In this document: positions 56,706 to 64,000 of the stretch, piece after piece
Position numbering within the stretch: position 1 is the first letter of the stretch
Layout: each line of letters opens with the position of its first letter
NCBI RefSeq assembly: GCF_001440545.1
Contig: NZ_LKHP01000005.1
Span: forward strand, 1-64,000
Direction of reading: 5' to 3'
Origin: Caloramator mitchellensis
Lineage (GTDB): Bacteria; Bacillota; Clostridia; Clostridiales; Caloramatoraceae
Length of the DNA: 64,000 nucleotides
Made by a program: the position numbers and the translations under genes
Notes under the pieces: generated by a model
What the model was told of the DNA's origin: nothing
Seen by the model: only the letters and a program-made list of their open reading frames with translations
Databases searched by the model: none

Positions 56706-57419
56706 ATGTCTTTGCCTAAATATAATAGAGTTATGCTTAAACTAAGTGGCGAAGCTCTTGCTGGTCAAAATGGATACGGATTTGATTTTGATGTGGTTAG
56801 TAGAATCGCTATGGAAATTAAAGACCTTGTTGAAATGGGAGTTCAAGTTGGAGCCGTAGTAGGCGGAGGCAACATTTGGAGAGGAAGAAATGGAGCTGGA
56901 ATGGATAGAACTACCGCCGACTATATGGGCATGTTAGCAACATGTATTAATGCGATGGCACTTCAAAACATACTTGAAAATATGGGGGTTGTTACAAGGG
57001 TTCAAACGGCTATTGAGATGAGGGAGATTGCTGAGCCATTTGTAAGAAGAAGAGCAGTAAGACATTTAGAAAAGGGACGTGTTGTAATATTTGCTGCAGG
57101 AACAGGGAATCCTTATTTTTCAACTGACACCGCTGCTGCACTAAGGGCAGCAGAAATTTCAGCAGAAGTAATATTGCTGGCTAAAAAAGTTGACGGTGTT
57201 TATGATTCGGATCCTAATACTAATCCAGAAGCACAAAAATTCGACAAACTTACCTTCCAGGAAGTGTTAGAAAAAGACCTAAAGGTAATGGATTCTACTG
57301 CAACATCGCTTTGCAAGGACAATAACATACCTATAATCGTTTTTGGTCTTGATACTCCTGGGAATATAAAAAGAGCGGTATTAGGTGAAAATATCGGAAC
57401 TATTGTAACAAATAATTAA
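56706..57419 (+). CDS. pyrH: UMP kinase
   Basis: PyrH phosphorylates UMP to UDP. The 237-residue amino-acid-kinase-fold protein has [22 protein letters not shown] and the [11 protein letters not shown] motif. The ATG at 56706 follows TTGGAGGTA; an in-frame ATG at 56691 has no ribosome site. It is followed by frr. Confidence 0.97.
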   Translation: MSLPKYNRVMLKLSGEALAGQNGYGFDFDVVSRIAMEIKDLVEMGVQVGAVVGGGNIWRGRNGAGMDRTTADYMGMLATCINAMALQNILENMGVVTRVQTAIEMREIAEPFVRRRAVRHLEKGRVVIFAAGTGNPYFSTDTAAALRAAEISAEVILLAKKVDGVYDSDPNTNPEAQKFDKLTFQEVLEKDLKVMDSTATSLCKDNNIPIIVFGLDTPGNIKRAVLGENIGTIVTNN

Positions 57420-57431
57420 GGAGGGTTTTAA

Positions 57432-57986
57432 ATGCTTAAGGATGTTATTAAATCTCATGAAGAAAAGATGAAAAAATCAATTGAAGTTCTAAAACATGAA
57501 TTGCAAAGTTTAAAGGCTGGAAGAGCTAACCCTGCTATGCTTGATAAAATAACAGTTGACTATTACGGGACTCCAACTCATATATCTTCTCTTGCAACAG
57601 TAACAGTTCCTGAGCCAAGAGTGTTAGTAATTCAGCCATGGGATAAGAGTGTAGTTAAAAGCATTGAAAAAGCAATACAAAAATCTGATTTAGGTATAAA
57701 TCCTATTGCAGATGGAAATGTTGTAAGACTTGTAATTCCTGAGTTAACAGAAGAAACTAGAAAAAATTTAGTAAAGGTAGTTAAAAAACATGGAGAAGAT
57801 GCAAAGGTTGCAATTAGATCAATCAGAAGAGATGCAAATGATAAGATAAAGGCTCTTAAGAAAGAAGGAGTATCCGAAGACGAAATTAAGAAGGGCGAAG
57901 AAGATATTCAAAAATTAACAGATAACTTTATAAAGGAAATCGATAAATTAGTTGAAGCTAAGGAAAAGGAGATAATGACTGTATAA
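57432..57986 (+). CDS. frr: Ribosome recycling factor
   Basis: Frr splits post-termination ribosomes together with EF-G. The 184-residue protein is a three-helix bundle with [21 protein letters not shown] and [14 protein letters not shown]. The start follows AAGGAGGG. A small ORF begins at its stop codon. Confidence 0.97.
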   Translation: MLKDVIKSHEEKMKKSIEVLKHELQSLKAGRANPAMLDKITVDYYGTPTHISSLATVTVPEPRVLVIQPWDKSVVKSIEKAIQKSDLGINPIADGNVVRLVIPELTEETRKNLVKVVKKHGEDAKVAIRSIRRDANDKIKALKKEGVSEDEIKKGEEDIQKLTDNFIKEIDKLVEAKEKEIMTV

Positions 57987-58168
57987 TGGACCTTCAAAAG
58001 TATTTAGGATATGTTTTAGAAGATGTAATTCCTTTTTTTGAAGAACAAAATATACAGTATGAAATTTACGAATTATTAACCCCTAAGGGCGAAAAGATTG
58101 GTGAAGAAAAAAGAATAGTAAAGATAGAAGAAGGTCAGACCGTAAAAATTTTTATTTCGTATTTCTAA
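57986..58168 (+). CDS. Small conserved-looking protein, PASTA-like pattern, unknown function
   Basis: A 60-residue ORF begins with ATG sharing one base with the frr stop; an AAGGAG site in the end of frr is 15 bases away, so coupling is likely. The protein is acidic with a helix-then-strand pattern: YLGYVLEDVIPFFEEQNI, a Tyr-rich strand, then VKIEEGQTVKIFIS. This resembles a single PASTA-type unit as seen in PrkC, but the match is by eye. There is no signal peptide or membrane segment. A terminator follows immediately, so frr and this ORF end one transcript. Confidence 0.6.
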   Translation: MDLQKYLGYVLEDVIPFFEEQNIQYEIYELLTPKGEKIGEEKRIVKIEEGQTVKIFISYF

Positions 58169-58193
58169 CCCCTCTAGTTTGAGGGGAATTTTT
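58169..58193 (+). terminator. Terminator before uppS
   Basis: CCCCTC and GAGGGG form a 6-bp GC-rich stem around a TAGTTT loop, followed by AATTTTT. Confidence 0.8.
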
Positions 58194-58210
58194 ACATTAG
58201 GAGGATTGCA

Positions 58211-58975
58211 ATGTTTAATTTGATTAAAGAAAAAAAACAAAGCGACGATAATTTATTGGATTCATTAGATAAAAACAATATACCACTACATATTGCAATC
58301 ATAATGGACGGAAATGGAAGATGGGCAAAAAAAAGAAACTTGCCTAGAACTATGGGTCATAAAGCAGGGGTTGAAACAATAAGAGAAATTGTTAAAGTAT
58401 GTTCGAATATAGGAGTCAAGTATTTAACTTTATATGCTTTTTCTACTGAAAATTGGAAAAGGCCAGCCGATGAGGTTAATGCCCTTATGAACCTACTGGT
58501 TGAATATTTAAGACGTGAGGTTCAGGAGCTTGATAAAAATAACGTTGTAATTAATTGGATTGGAGATATTGCAAAATTACCTGCCATATGTCAGGAAGAA
58601 CTATTAAGAGCAAAAGAAAAAACAAAGGATAACACAGGTTTGGTATTAAATCTTGCATTAAATTACGGCTCAAGGGATGAAATAATTAGGGCTATTAAAA
58701 AGATTGCAATTGATGTAAGGGATGGAAAGTTAAAAACTGAAGATATTAATGAAGAACTTATAAATGGATATTTGGATACTGCAGGAATGCCGGATCCTGA
58801 TTTGATGATAAGACCAAGTGGGGAGTTAAGAATAAGCAATTTTTTATTATGGCAAATAGCTTATTCGGAATTATGGTTTTCAAATATATTTTGGCCGGAC
58901 TTTAACAAGAATGAACTATTGAAGGCAATCTTAGAATATCAAAAAAGAGACAGAAGGTTTGGAGGAGTAAAATAA
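58211..58975 (+). CDS. uppS: Undecaprenyl diphosphate synthase
   Basis: UppS makes the C55 lipid carrier for cell-wall synthesis. The 254-residue cis-prenyltransferase has IMDGNGRWAKKRNLPR with D33, and PDPDLMIRPSGELRISNFLLW near the C-terminus. The start follows AGGAGG. It is the first of the lipid-carrier and phospholipid genes uppS-cdsA-dxr. Confidence 0.97.
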   Translation: MFNLIKEKKQSDDNLLDSLDKNNIPLHIAIIMDGNGRWAKKRNLPRTMGHKAGVETIREIVKVCSNIGVKYLTLYAFSTENWKRPADEVNALMNLLVEYLRREVQELDKNNVVINWIGDIAKLPAICQEELLRAKEKTKDNTGLVLNLALNYGSRDEIIRAIKKIAIDVRDGKLKTEDINEELINGYLDTAGMPDPDLMIRPSGELRISNFLLWQIAYSELWFSNIFWPDFNKNELLKAILEYQKRDRRFGGVK

Positions 58976-58988
58976 AGTAGGTGATAAT

Positions 58989-59777
58989 ATGGATAAAAGA
59001 GTAATTAGCGCAATAATTGCAATTCCTTTATTATTATTTTTTACCATCAAAGGTGGTATAATATTTAAAATAGGTGTTTTTATTTTAAGCCTAATTGGAA
59101 TTTATGAATACTCAAATGCATATAAAAATACAAACAACAAAGTTATCGTCCCAATACTTTTATTTGGGCTATTATTACATACAGTTATCTTAAACATGAG
59201 GAATTTAGAAGTTTTATTTCCTTTAATTATATTGATCTGTGTAGTAAGCATGGCTACTCCAATATTTACAAAAAAGTATAATATTATATCATCTGCTATT
59301 ACAGTGATAGGCTTTATTTATATAGTAAATTTTTTTGGATTTCTTGTATTATTGAGAACTGAAGTTCAAGGATATAAATATATTTGGATAGTTTTTTTGA
59401 TAGCGTGGGCATCAGATACTTTTGCTTATTATTCAGGCAGAATTTTTGGAAGACACAAATTATGCCCCGAAGTGAGCCCTAAAAAAACGGTTGAAGGTGC
59501 GGTTGGAGGAATACTTGGAAGCATAATTGGTTTAATAATATGGCATTTTTTATTTAAAGATATCACAATACCTGTGGCGCATCTTATTGCACTTGGATTT
59601 TTCGGAGGTATTATTTCCCAAATTGGTGATTTATCAGCATCGCTTATAAAAAGATTTGTCAATATAAAGGATTATGGAAATATAATGCCAGGTCACGGAG
59701 GGGTGCTCGATAGATTTGACAGTATATTATTTATTGCGCCAATAGTATATTATTATATAGAACTGTTTATTGTTTAA
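58989..59777 (+). CDS. cdsA: Phosphatidate cytidylyltransferase
   Basis: CdsA makes CDP-diacylglycerol in the membrane. The 262-residue protein has about seven membrane segments and the C-terminal signature including SDTFAYYSGRIFGRHKL, SPKKTVEGAVGG and GDLSASLIKR. The ATG follows TAGGTGATA. It lies between uppS and dxr as in most bacteria. Confidence 0.96.
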   Translation: MDKRVISAIIAIPLLLFFTIKGGIIFKIGVFILSLIGIYEYSNAYKNTNNKVIVPILLFGLLLHTVILNMRNLEVLFPLIILICVVSMATPIFTKKYNIISSAITVIGFIYIVNFFGFLVLLRTEVQGYKYIWIVFLIAWASDTFAYYSGRIFGRHKLCPEVSPKKTVEGAVGGILGSIIGLIIWHFLFKDITIPVAHLIALGFFGGIISQIGDLSASLIKRFVNIKDYGNIMPGHGGVLDRFDSILFIAPIVYYYIELFIV

Positions 59778-59806
59778 GTTTAATAGACTCAAGAAAGGAG
59801 CTAAAT

Positions 59807-60955
59807 ATGAAAAAAATATGCATACTTGGTTCAACAGGTTCTATTGGAACTCAAGCATTGGACATAATTAGAAAAAACAAAGAAAAATATAAGGTTATCG
59901 CATTATCAGCAAATAATAATATAGAACTGCTTACTGAACAGGCGCTTGAATTCAATCCAAAGTTTATAGTGGTTACGGAAGAAAAAAACAGAAAAAACCT
60001 TAAAGATAGATTAAATCACACAAATATTGAAGTTTTGTGTGGAGTCGAAGGATTGGAAATGGTCTCTTCTCATGATGAAGTTGAAATAGTTCTAACTTCA
60101 GTTGTGGGAATGATAGGTTTAAAACCTACTATTGCAGCAATACGCGCAAACAAAACTATTGCTCTTGCTAATAAGGAGACAATGGTTGTTGGTGGAGAGA
60201 TAATAAAGAAGGAACTTAAAAAAAGCAAAAGTTTTATTATTCCAGTTGACAGTGAACATAACGCAATATTTCAATGCCTGCAGAACAATGAAAAGAATAC
60301 AGTAAGAAGAATCATATTAACTGCCTCCGGCGGACCCTTCAGGGGTAAAAATAAAATGGAGCTGAAAAACGTAACTCCAGAGATGGCAGTAAAACACCCA
60401 AGATGGAATATGGGGAAGAAAATATCAGTTGATTCAGCAACACTGATGAATAAGGCACTTGAGGTTATAGAGGCACATTGGCTCTTTGACATTGAATATG
60501 ATAAAATCGATGTTGTTGTTCACCCCCAAAGTGTAATCCATTCGATGGTGGAATATATCGATGGTTCTGTAATGGCACAACTTGGAGTAACAGATATGAA
60601 AAATCCAATAAAATTTGCATTAGATTACCCAAAGAGAAGTTATAGCGTAACCGAATATTTAAACTTAACAAAAGTTTCGCAATTGACATTTGAAGAGGTT
60701 GATTTTGAAACATTTGAATGCTTAAAACTCGGATACGAAGCTGGAAAAATTGGAGGTTCTATGCCTACTGTGTTAAACGCTGCAAACGAAGAGGCTGTTA
60801 AGCTGTTTTTAGATGGAAAAATAGGTTTCTTGGATATACCTGAATTAATAAAAGCTTCTATGAAAAATCATAATGTGATTTATGATTTAAGCATTGATAA
60901 AATATTGGATATTGAAAACAAAACTAGACAATATATAAATGAATTAATCAAATAG
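59807..60955 (+). CDS. dxr: 1-deoxy-D-xylulose-5-phosphate reductoisomerase
   Basis: Dxr forms methylerythritol phosphate in the MEP isoprenoid pathway. The 382-residue protein has the NADPH motif GSTGSIGTQ near residue 8, NKETMVVGGE, VDSEHNAIFQ and the substrate-binding ASGGPFRG. The start follows AAAGGAG. Another MEP gene, ispG, lies two genes downstream. Confidence 0.97.
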   Translation: MKKICILGSTGSIGTQALDIIRKNKEKYKVIALSANNNIELLTEQALEFNPKFIVVTEEKNRKNLKDRLNHTNIEVLCGVEGLEMVSSHDEVEIVLTSVVGMIGLKPTIAAIRANKTIALANKETMVVGGEIIKKELKKSKSFIIPVDSEHNAIFQCLQNNEKNTVRRIILTASGGPFRGKNKMELKNVTPEMAVKHPRWNMGKKISVDSATLMNKALEVIEAHWLFDIEYDKIDVVVHPQSVIHSMVEYIDGSVMAQLGVTDMKNPIKFALDYPKRSYSVTEYLNLTKVSQLTFEEVDFETFECLKLGYEAGKIGGSMPTVLNAANEEAVKLFLDGKIGFLDIPELIKASMKNHNVIYDLSIDKILDIENKTRQYINELIK

Positions 60956-60968
60956 GAAGGTGATTGTT

Positions 60969-61976
60969 TTGACAACATTTCTTGCTTCAATTTTTGTATT
61001 TGGTTTATTGATAACAGGTCATGAGTTGGGACATTTTGCTCTGGCAAAATTGAATAGGGTTAAGGTTTTAGAATTTGCTATTGGAATGGGACCAAGAATA
61101 CTTAAGTTCAACACCAAGGAAACGACATACAGTTTGAGACTATTTCCTATCGGAGGATATGTAAAAATGCTTGGAGAAGAAGAAAAATCTTCCGATCCTA
61201 GGGCTTTTAACAATCAAAATGCTTGGAGAAGACTTTCAATTTTAATTGCTGGAGCATTTATGAACTTTGTTCTTGCGATAGTTCTTTTTATGCTGGTTTA
61301 TTACAATGTGGGAGTTACAACCTTGACAATTAATGAAGTTGTTCCAAATTATCCAGCATACAATCAAGACATTAGAGTTGGAGATAGAATAGTAGCAATA
61401 AATGATAATAAAATATATTCTTGGACAGAATTTGTAACATTTGTTGCTTCAAATAAAGATAAACCATTCAAATTAACAATCAAAAGAGACAATATCATAA
61501 TTGATAAAACGATGACACCAGTTCTAAACGCTGAACAAAACAAATATATGATTGGTGTATCTACTAAGATAGAAAAAGGAAACATTGCTGAATCAATTAA
61601 ACATAGCTTTATTGAAACATTTGCATCCATTAAACAAATGCTGGTGATTCTTGGAGGATTAATTACAAGAAAAGTTTCAACTGAGCAGATAGGCGGCCCT
61701 GTTGCGATTGTCAAGATGTCTGGTGAAGTTGCTAGAGTAGGAATTTGGAATTTGTTATACTTTGCAGGATTTTTAAGCATAAATCTTGGAGTATTTAATT
61801 TAATACCTTTTCCAGCCCTTGACGGTGGGTGGGTAATTCTAACCCTTTTCGAGGGAGTAACGGGAAGAAAGTTTGATGAAAATAAAATTGGATTGATTAA
61901 TTTAATAGGTTTTTCTTTGTTAATGCTTTTGGCAGTTTTAATAACATATAGGGATATACTTAGAATATTCTCCTAG
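60969..61976 (+). CDS. rseP: Site-2 intramembrane zinc metalloprotease RseP/RasP
   Basis: This S2P protease cleaves membrane-anchored regulators and signal peptide remnants. The 335-residue protein has HELGH at 18-22, a PDZ domain near 120-185, and the second metal motif PFPALDGGW in a later helix; four membrane segments are predicted. The start is most likely TTG at 60969 with AGGAAGGTGA well spaced upstream; a GTG at 60960 lies inside that ribosome site. Confidence 0.93.
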   Translation: MTTFLASIFVFGLLITGHELGHFALAKLNRVKVLEFAIGMGPRILKFNTKETTYSLRLFPIGGYVKMLGEEEKSSDPRAFNNQNAWRRLSILIAGAFMNFVLAIVLFMLVYYNVGVTTLTINEVVPNYPAYNQDIRVGDRIVAINDNKIYSWTEFVTFVASNKDKPFKLTIKRDNIIIDKTMTPVLNAEQNKYMIGVSTKIEKGNIAESIKHSFIETFASIKQMLVILGGLITRKVSTEQIGGPVAIVKMSGEVARVGIWNLLYFAGFLSINLGVFNLIPFPALDGGWVILTLFEGVTGRKFDENKIGLINLIGFSLLMLLAVLITYRDILRIFS

Positions 61977-61991
61977 GGTTAAGGTGATAAT

Positions 61992-63038
61992 ATGAAAAAG
62001 CGAAATACACGTAAGATAAAAGTTGGAAATATTTTTGTAGGCGGAGATAGTCCAGTTACAATTCAATCCATGACAAATACTAAGACTTATGATGTGAAGT
62101 CGACCGTAAAACAAATAAAGGAATTAGAAAATGCGGGTTGTGATATTATAAGGGTAGCTGTTCCGGATATTGAATCTGCTGAAGCAATTAAGCATATTAA
62201 GAAACAAATTGGTATTCCAATAGTAGCTGATATTCATTTTGACTATCAACTTGCAATAAAAGCTATTGAAAACGGTGCGGATAAAATAAGAATAAATCCT
62301 GGCAATATTGGCGGAGAAAGCAAAATATTAGAGGTTGTTAATGCAGCTAAATATTACAATATCCCAATAAGAGTTGGTGTTAATTCTGGTTCTTTAGAAA
62401 AGGAGTTGCTTGAAAAATATAAAAGGCCAACGAGCGAGGCACTGGTAGAAAGTGCCCTCAAGAATGTAAATTTACTCGAAAAGTTCGGTTTTGAAGATAT
62501 AATTATTTCAGTTAAGTCGTCAAATGTATTAGAAAATATAGAAACATATAGATTATTATCCTCAAGAACAAATTATCCGCTACATTTAGGTTTAACAGAG
62601 GCTGGAACAATACTATCAGGAACTATAAAATCCTCAATTGGTATTGGAGTGCTTTTATTAGAGGGAATAGGTGATACAATAAGAGTTAGCTTGACAGATG
62701 AACCTTTGAATGAAATTAAGGTTGCAAAGGAAATATTAAAAACAGTTGGATTGAGAAACGGAATTGAAATCATTTCATGTCCAACATGTGGCAGAACAAG
62801 CATTGATTTGATAAAATTAGCTCAGGAGGCAAATTTAAGACTTTCGAAGGTGGATAAGCCAATTAAGGTAGCTATTATGGGTTGTGCAGTAAATGGACCT
62901 GGAGAAGCAAGAGAAGCGGACATTGGTATTGCAGCAGGGATAGGAGAAGGGCTCATTTTTAAAAAAGGACAGATAATAAAAAAGGTAAAAGAGGATGAAT
63001 TGTTGGATTCGCTTATTGAAGAAATAAATAAAATTTAG
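61992..63038 (+). CDS. ispG: 4-hydroxy-3-methylbut-2-en-1-yl diphosphate synthase
   Basis: IspG is the penultimate MEP-pathway enzyme, an iron-sulfur protein. The 348-residue protein is the short two-domain form with a TIM barrel and a C-terminal 4Fe-4S domain carrying SCPTCGRTS and GCAVNGPGEA. The start follows TTAAGGTGA. Confidence 0.96.
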   Translation: MKKRNTRKIKVGNIFVGGDSPVTIQSMTNTKTYDVKSTVKQIKELENAGCDIIRVAVPDIESAEAIKHIKKQIGIPIVADIHFDYQLAIKAIENGADKIRINPGNIGGESKILEVVNAAKYYNIPIRVGVNSGSLEKELLEKYKRPTSEALVESALKNVNLLEKFGFEDIIISVKSSNVLENIETYRLLSSRTNYPLHLGLTEAGTILSGTIKSSIGIGVLLLEGIGDTIRVSLTDEPLNEIKVAKEILKTVGLRNGIEIISCPTCGRTSIDLIKLAQEANLRLSKVDKPIKVAIMGCAVNGPGEAREADIGIAAGIGEGLIFKKGQIIKKVKEDELLDSLIEEINKI

Positions 63039-63052
63039 CTCAGGGGGATTAC

Positions 63053-63682
63053 ATGATGAAGGCAGTTTGTATAATACCAGCTTATAATGAAGAAAAAACA
63101 ATCGCTGATGTTATAGATGTTGTAAAAAGCGTTGATATAATCAATAAGGTGATTGTAGTAAGCGATGGTTCAACTGACAATACTGCAACAATTGCAAGAA
63201 ATCATGGTGCTATTGTTTATGAACTTAAAGAAAACAAGGGTAAAGGTGCTGCAGTAAAAATTGGAGTAGATAATGCTGATTCTGAATTAATACTTTTGCT
63301 TGATGCTGATTTAATTGGACTTACTAAAGAACATGTAGTTGACCTTTTAAATCCAGTTTTAAGGGATGAAGCTGATATGACTATTGGAATTTTTGCTAAA
63401 GGAAGATTTGCAACAGATTTAGCGCAGTTTGTAGCCCCGCATTTATCGGGTCAAAGAGCAGTTAAAAAAGAAATAATAACTAAGATTAATAACATTGATA
63501 TAACAAGATACGGTATTGAAGTGGCACTGACTAAATCTGTTGAGAGGGAAGGATATAGGGTTGTAAACGTAGAATTAAAGGATTTGACCCATATAATGAA
63601 AGAAGAAAAACTTGGATTTAGGAAGGGATTTGCAGCAAGAATGAAGATGTATTGGGATATTTTAAGATGCTTAAAAATGTAG
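63053..63682 (+). CDS. Family 2 glycosyltransferase
   Basis: The 209-residue protein has a GT-A fold: AVCIIPAYNEEKTIADVI at the N-terminus, VSDGSTDNT and the metal-binding LLLDADLIGL. It has no membrane segments, unlike dolichyl-phosphate mannosyltransferases. Donor and acceptor are unknown. Two consecutive ATG codons follow AGGGGGA. It sits between ispG and polC, where proS is often found in Firmicutes. Confidence 0.85.
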   Translation: MMKAVCIIPAYNEEKTIADVIDVVKSVDIINKVIVVSDGSTDNTATIARNHGAIVYELKENKGKGAAVKIGVDNADSELILLLDADLIGLTKEHVVDLLNPVLRDEADMTIGIFAKGRFATDLAQFVAPHLSGQRAVKKEIITKINNIDITRYGIEVALTKSVEREGYRVVNVELKDLTHIMKEEKLGFRKGFAARMKMYWDILRCLKM

Positions 63683-63700
63683 CTGGTAGGTGGTTAACTA

Positions 63701-64000
63701 ATGCTAAAACCATTATATGAGGTCTTAGGAAAAAAAGTAGATGATTATAGGAATGTTTACGTAAAAAAGATTATGGTAAATAAAACTGAGGGGAAGATAG
63801 ATGTTTTTTTGAAATCCAACTTCAAATTAACTGAAGATAGGAAGTCTGAAATCAGCAATTTCTTATCCCAAAAATTGGGATTGAATACTGGAATACAAAT
63901 ATATGTAGATGAAATGGATAAAGAAGTATTAAAGCTAAGCGAATTGAGCAATGATGTATACAAAAAAATAATAATTGATGCTTTAGATGAAAGTCCAGCC
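63701..64000 (+). CDS. polC: DNA polymerase III alpha subunit, PolC type; N-terminus only
   Basis: The first 100 codons of an open frame reach the window end. It begins MLKPLYEVLGKKVDDY and continues with a charged region (LKLTEDRKSEISNF-like pattern), as in the N-terminal domain of Gram-positive PolC. A GGTAGGTGG site precedes the ATG. The position after rseP-ispG is the standard place for polC. The identification rests on context and this short domain, because the exonuclease and polymerase domains lie outside. Confidence 0.75.
   Translation, partial: MLKPLYEVLGKKVDDYRNVYVKKIMVNKTEGKIDVFLKSNFKLTEDRKSEISNFLSQKLGLNTGIQIYVDEMDKEVLKLSELSNDVYKKIIIDALDESPA

Noticed and set aside
57986-58168. Treating the ORF after frr as a shadow frame
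   Set aside because: It overlaps frr by one base only, has coupled-start architecture and a terminator directly after its stop, so it was kept as a gene.
1-64000. CRISPR array, tRNA or rRNA genes, prophage, or toxin-antitoxin module
   Set aside because: No spaced direct repeats, tRNA-like cloverleaves, integrase, transposase or toxin-like pairs were seen; the strand is filled with housekeeping genes.

Overview
This window is an AT-rich chromosomal segment of a spore-forming, Gram-positive member of the Clostridia. Two alpha/beta-type small acid-soluble spore proteins, spoVS behind a sigma-H-type promoter, ylbJ, codY and the classic Firmicute gene orders support this. A Clostridiaceae-like anaerobe of the Caloramator/Thermobrachium kind would fit, but the genus is inference. 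Coding density is very high, nearly every gene lies on the + strand, and no gene-free gap exceeds 300 bases. I see no rRNA, tRNA, CRISPR array, prophage or complete insertion sequence.

Layout. 1-4012: rqcH (minus strand, cut by the window edge), then dapF-dapL for diaminopimelate synthesis. 4013-18991: a long run, yicC-remA-gmk-rpoZ-coaBC-priA-def-fmt-(Zn peptidase)-rsmB-rlmN-prpC-prkC-rsgA-rpe-thiN plus a small membrane protein, covering nucleotide and CoA synthesis, initiator-tRNA formylation, rRNA modification, cell-wall-sensing phosphorylation and ribosome assembly. 19029-25560: lone rpmB on the minus strand, then asp23-fakA, recG, two tandem SASP genes, rsmD and coaD. 25690-28139: ylbJ and tmcAL on the minus strand. 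28304-34557: pta-ackA (acetate/ATP), yceD-rpmF-plsX, acpP-rnc and an Elp3-like radical SAM gene. 34622: spoVS. 34975-42996: smc-ftsY-ylxM-ffh-rpsP-khpA-rimM-trmD (chromosome condensation, protein targeting, ribosome maturation). 43085-49693: a LemA/TPM pair, rplS, rbgA, rnhB, yraN, comM-like and dprA. 49797-54756: topA, hslV-hslU-codY. 54929-63682: rpsB-tsf-pyrH-frr-(small ORF)-uppS-cdsA-dxr-rseP-ispG and a glycosyltransferase. 63701 to the end: start of polC.

Most of the window is conserved housekeeping DNA. The part not explained by known genes is a pair of exactly 90-bp structured repeats, one after fakA (21551-21640) and one in opposite orientation between coaD and ylbJ (25593-25682). They share terminal blocks at identical spacing while their centres have diverged. 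Other points worth a look are inverted repeats overlapping three sigma-A-type promoters (yceD, ylxM, topA), a perfect hairpin at the predicted 5' end of the hslVU-codY transcript, a structured rpsB leader, a near-identical SASP tandem duplication, and a 60-residue PASTA-like ORF between frr and uppS.
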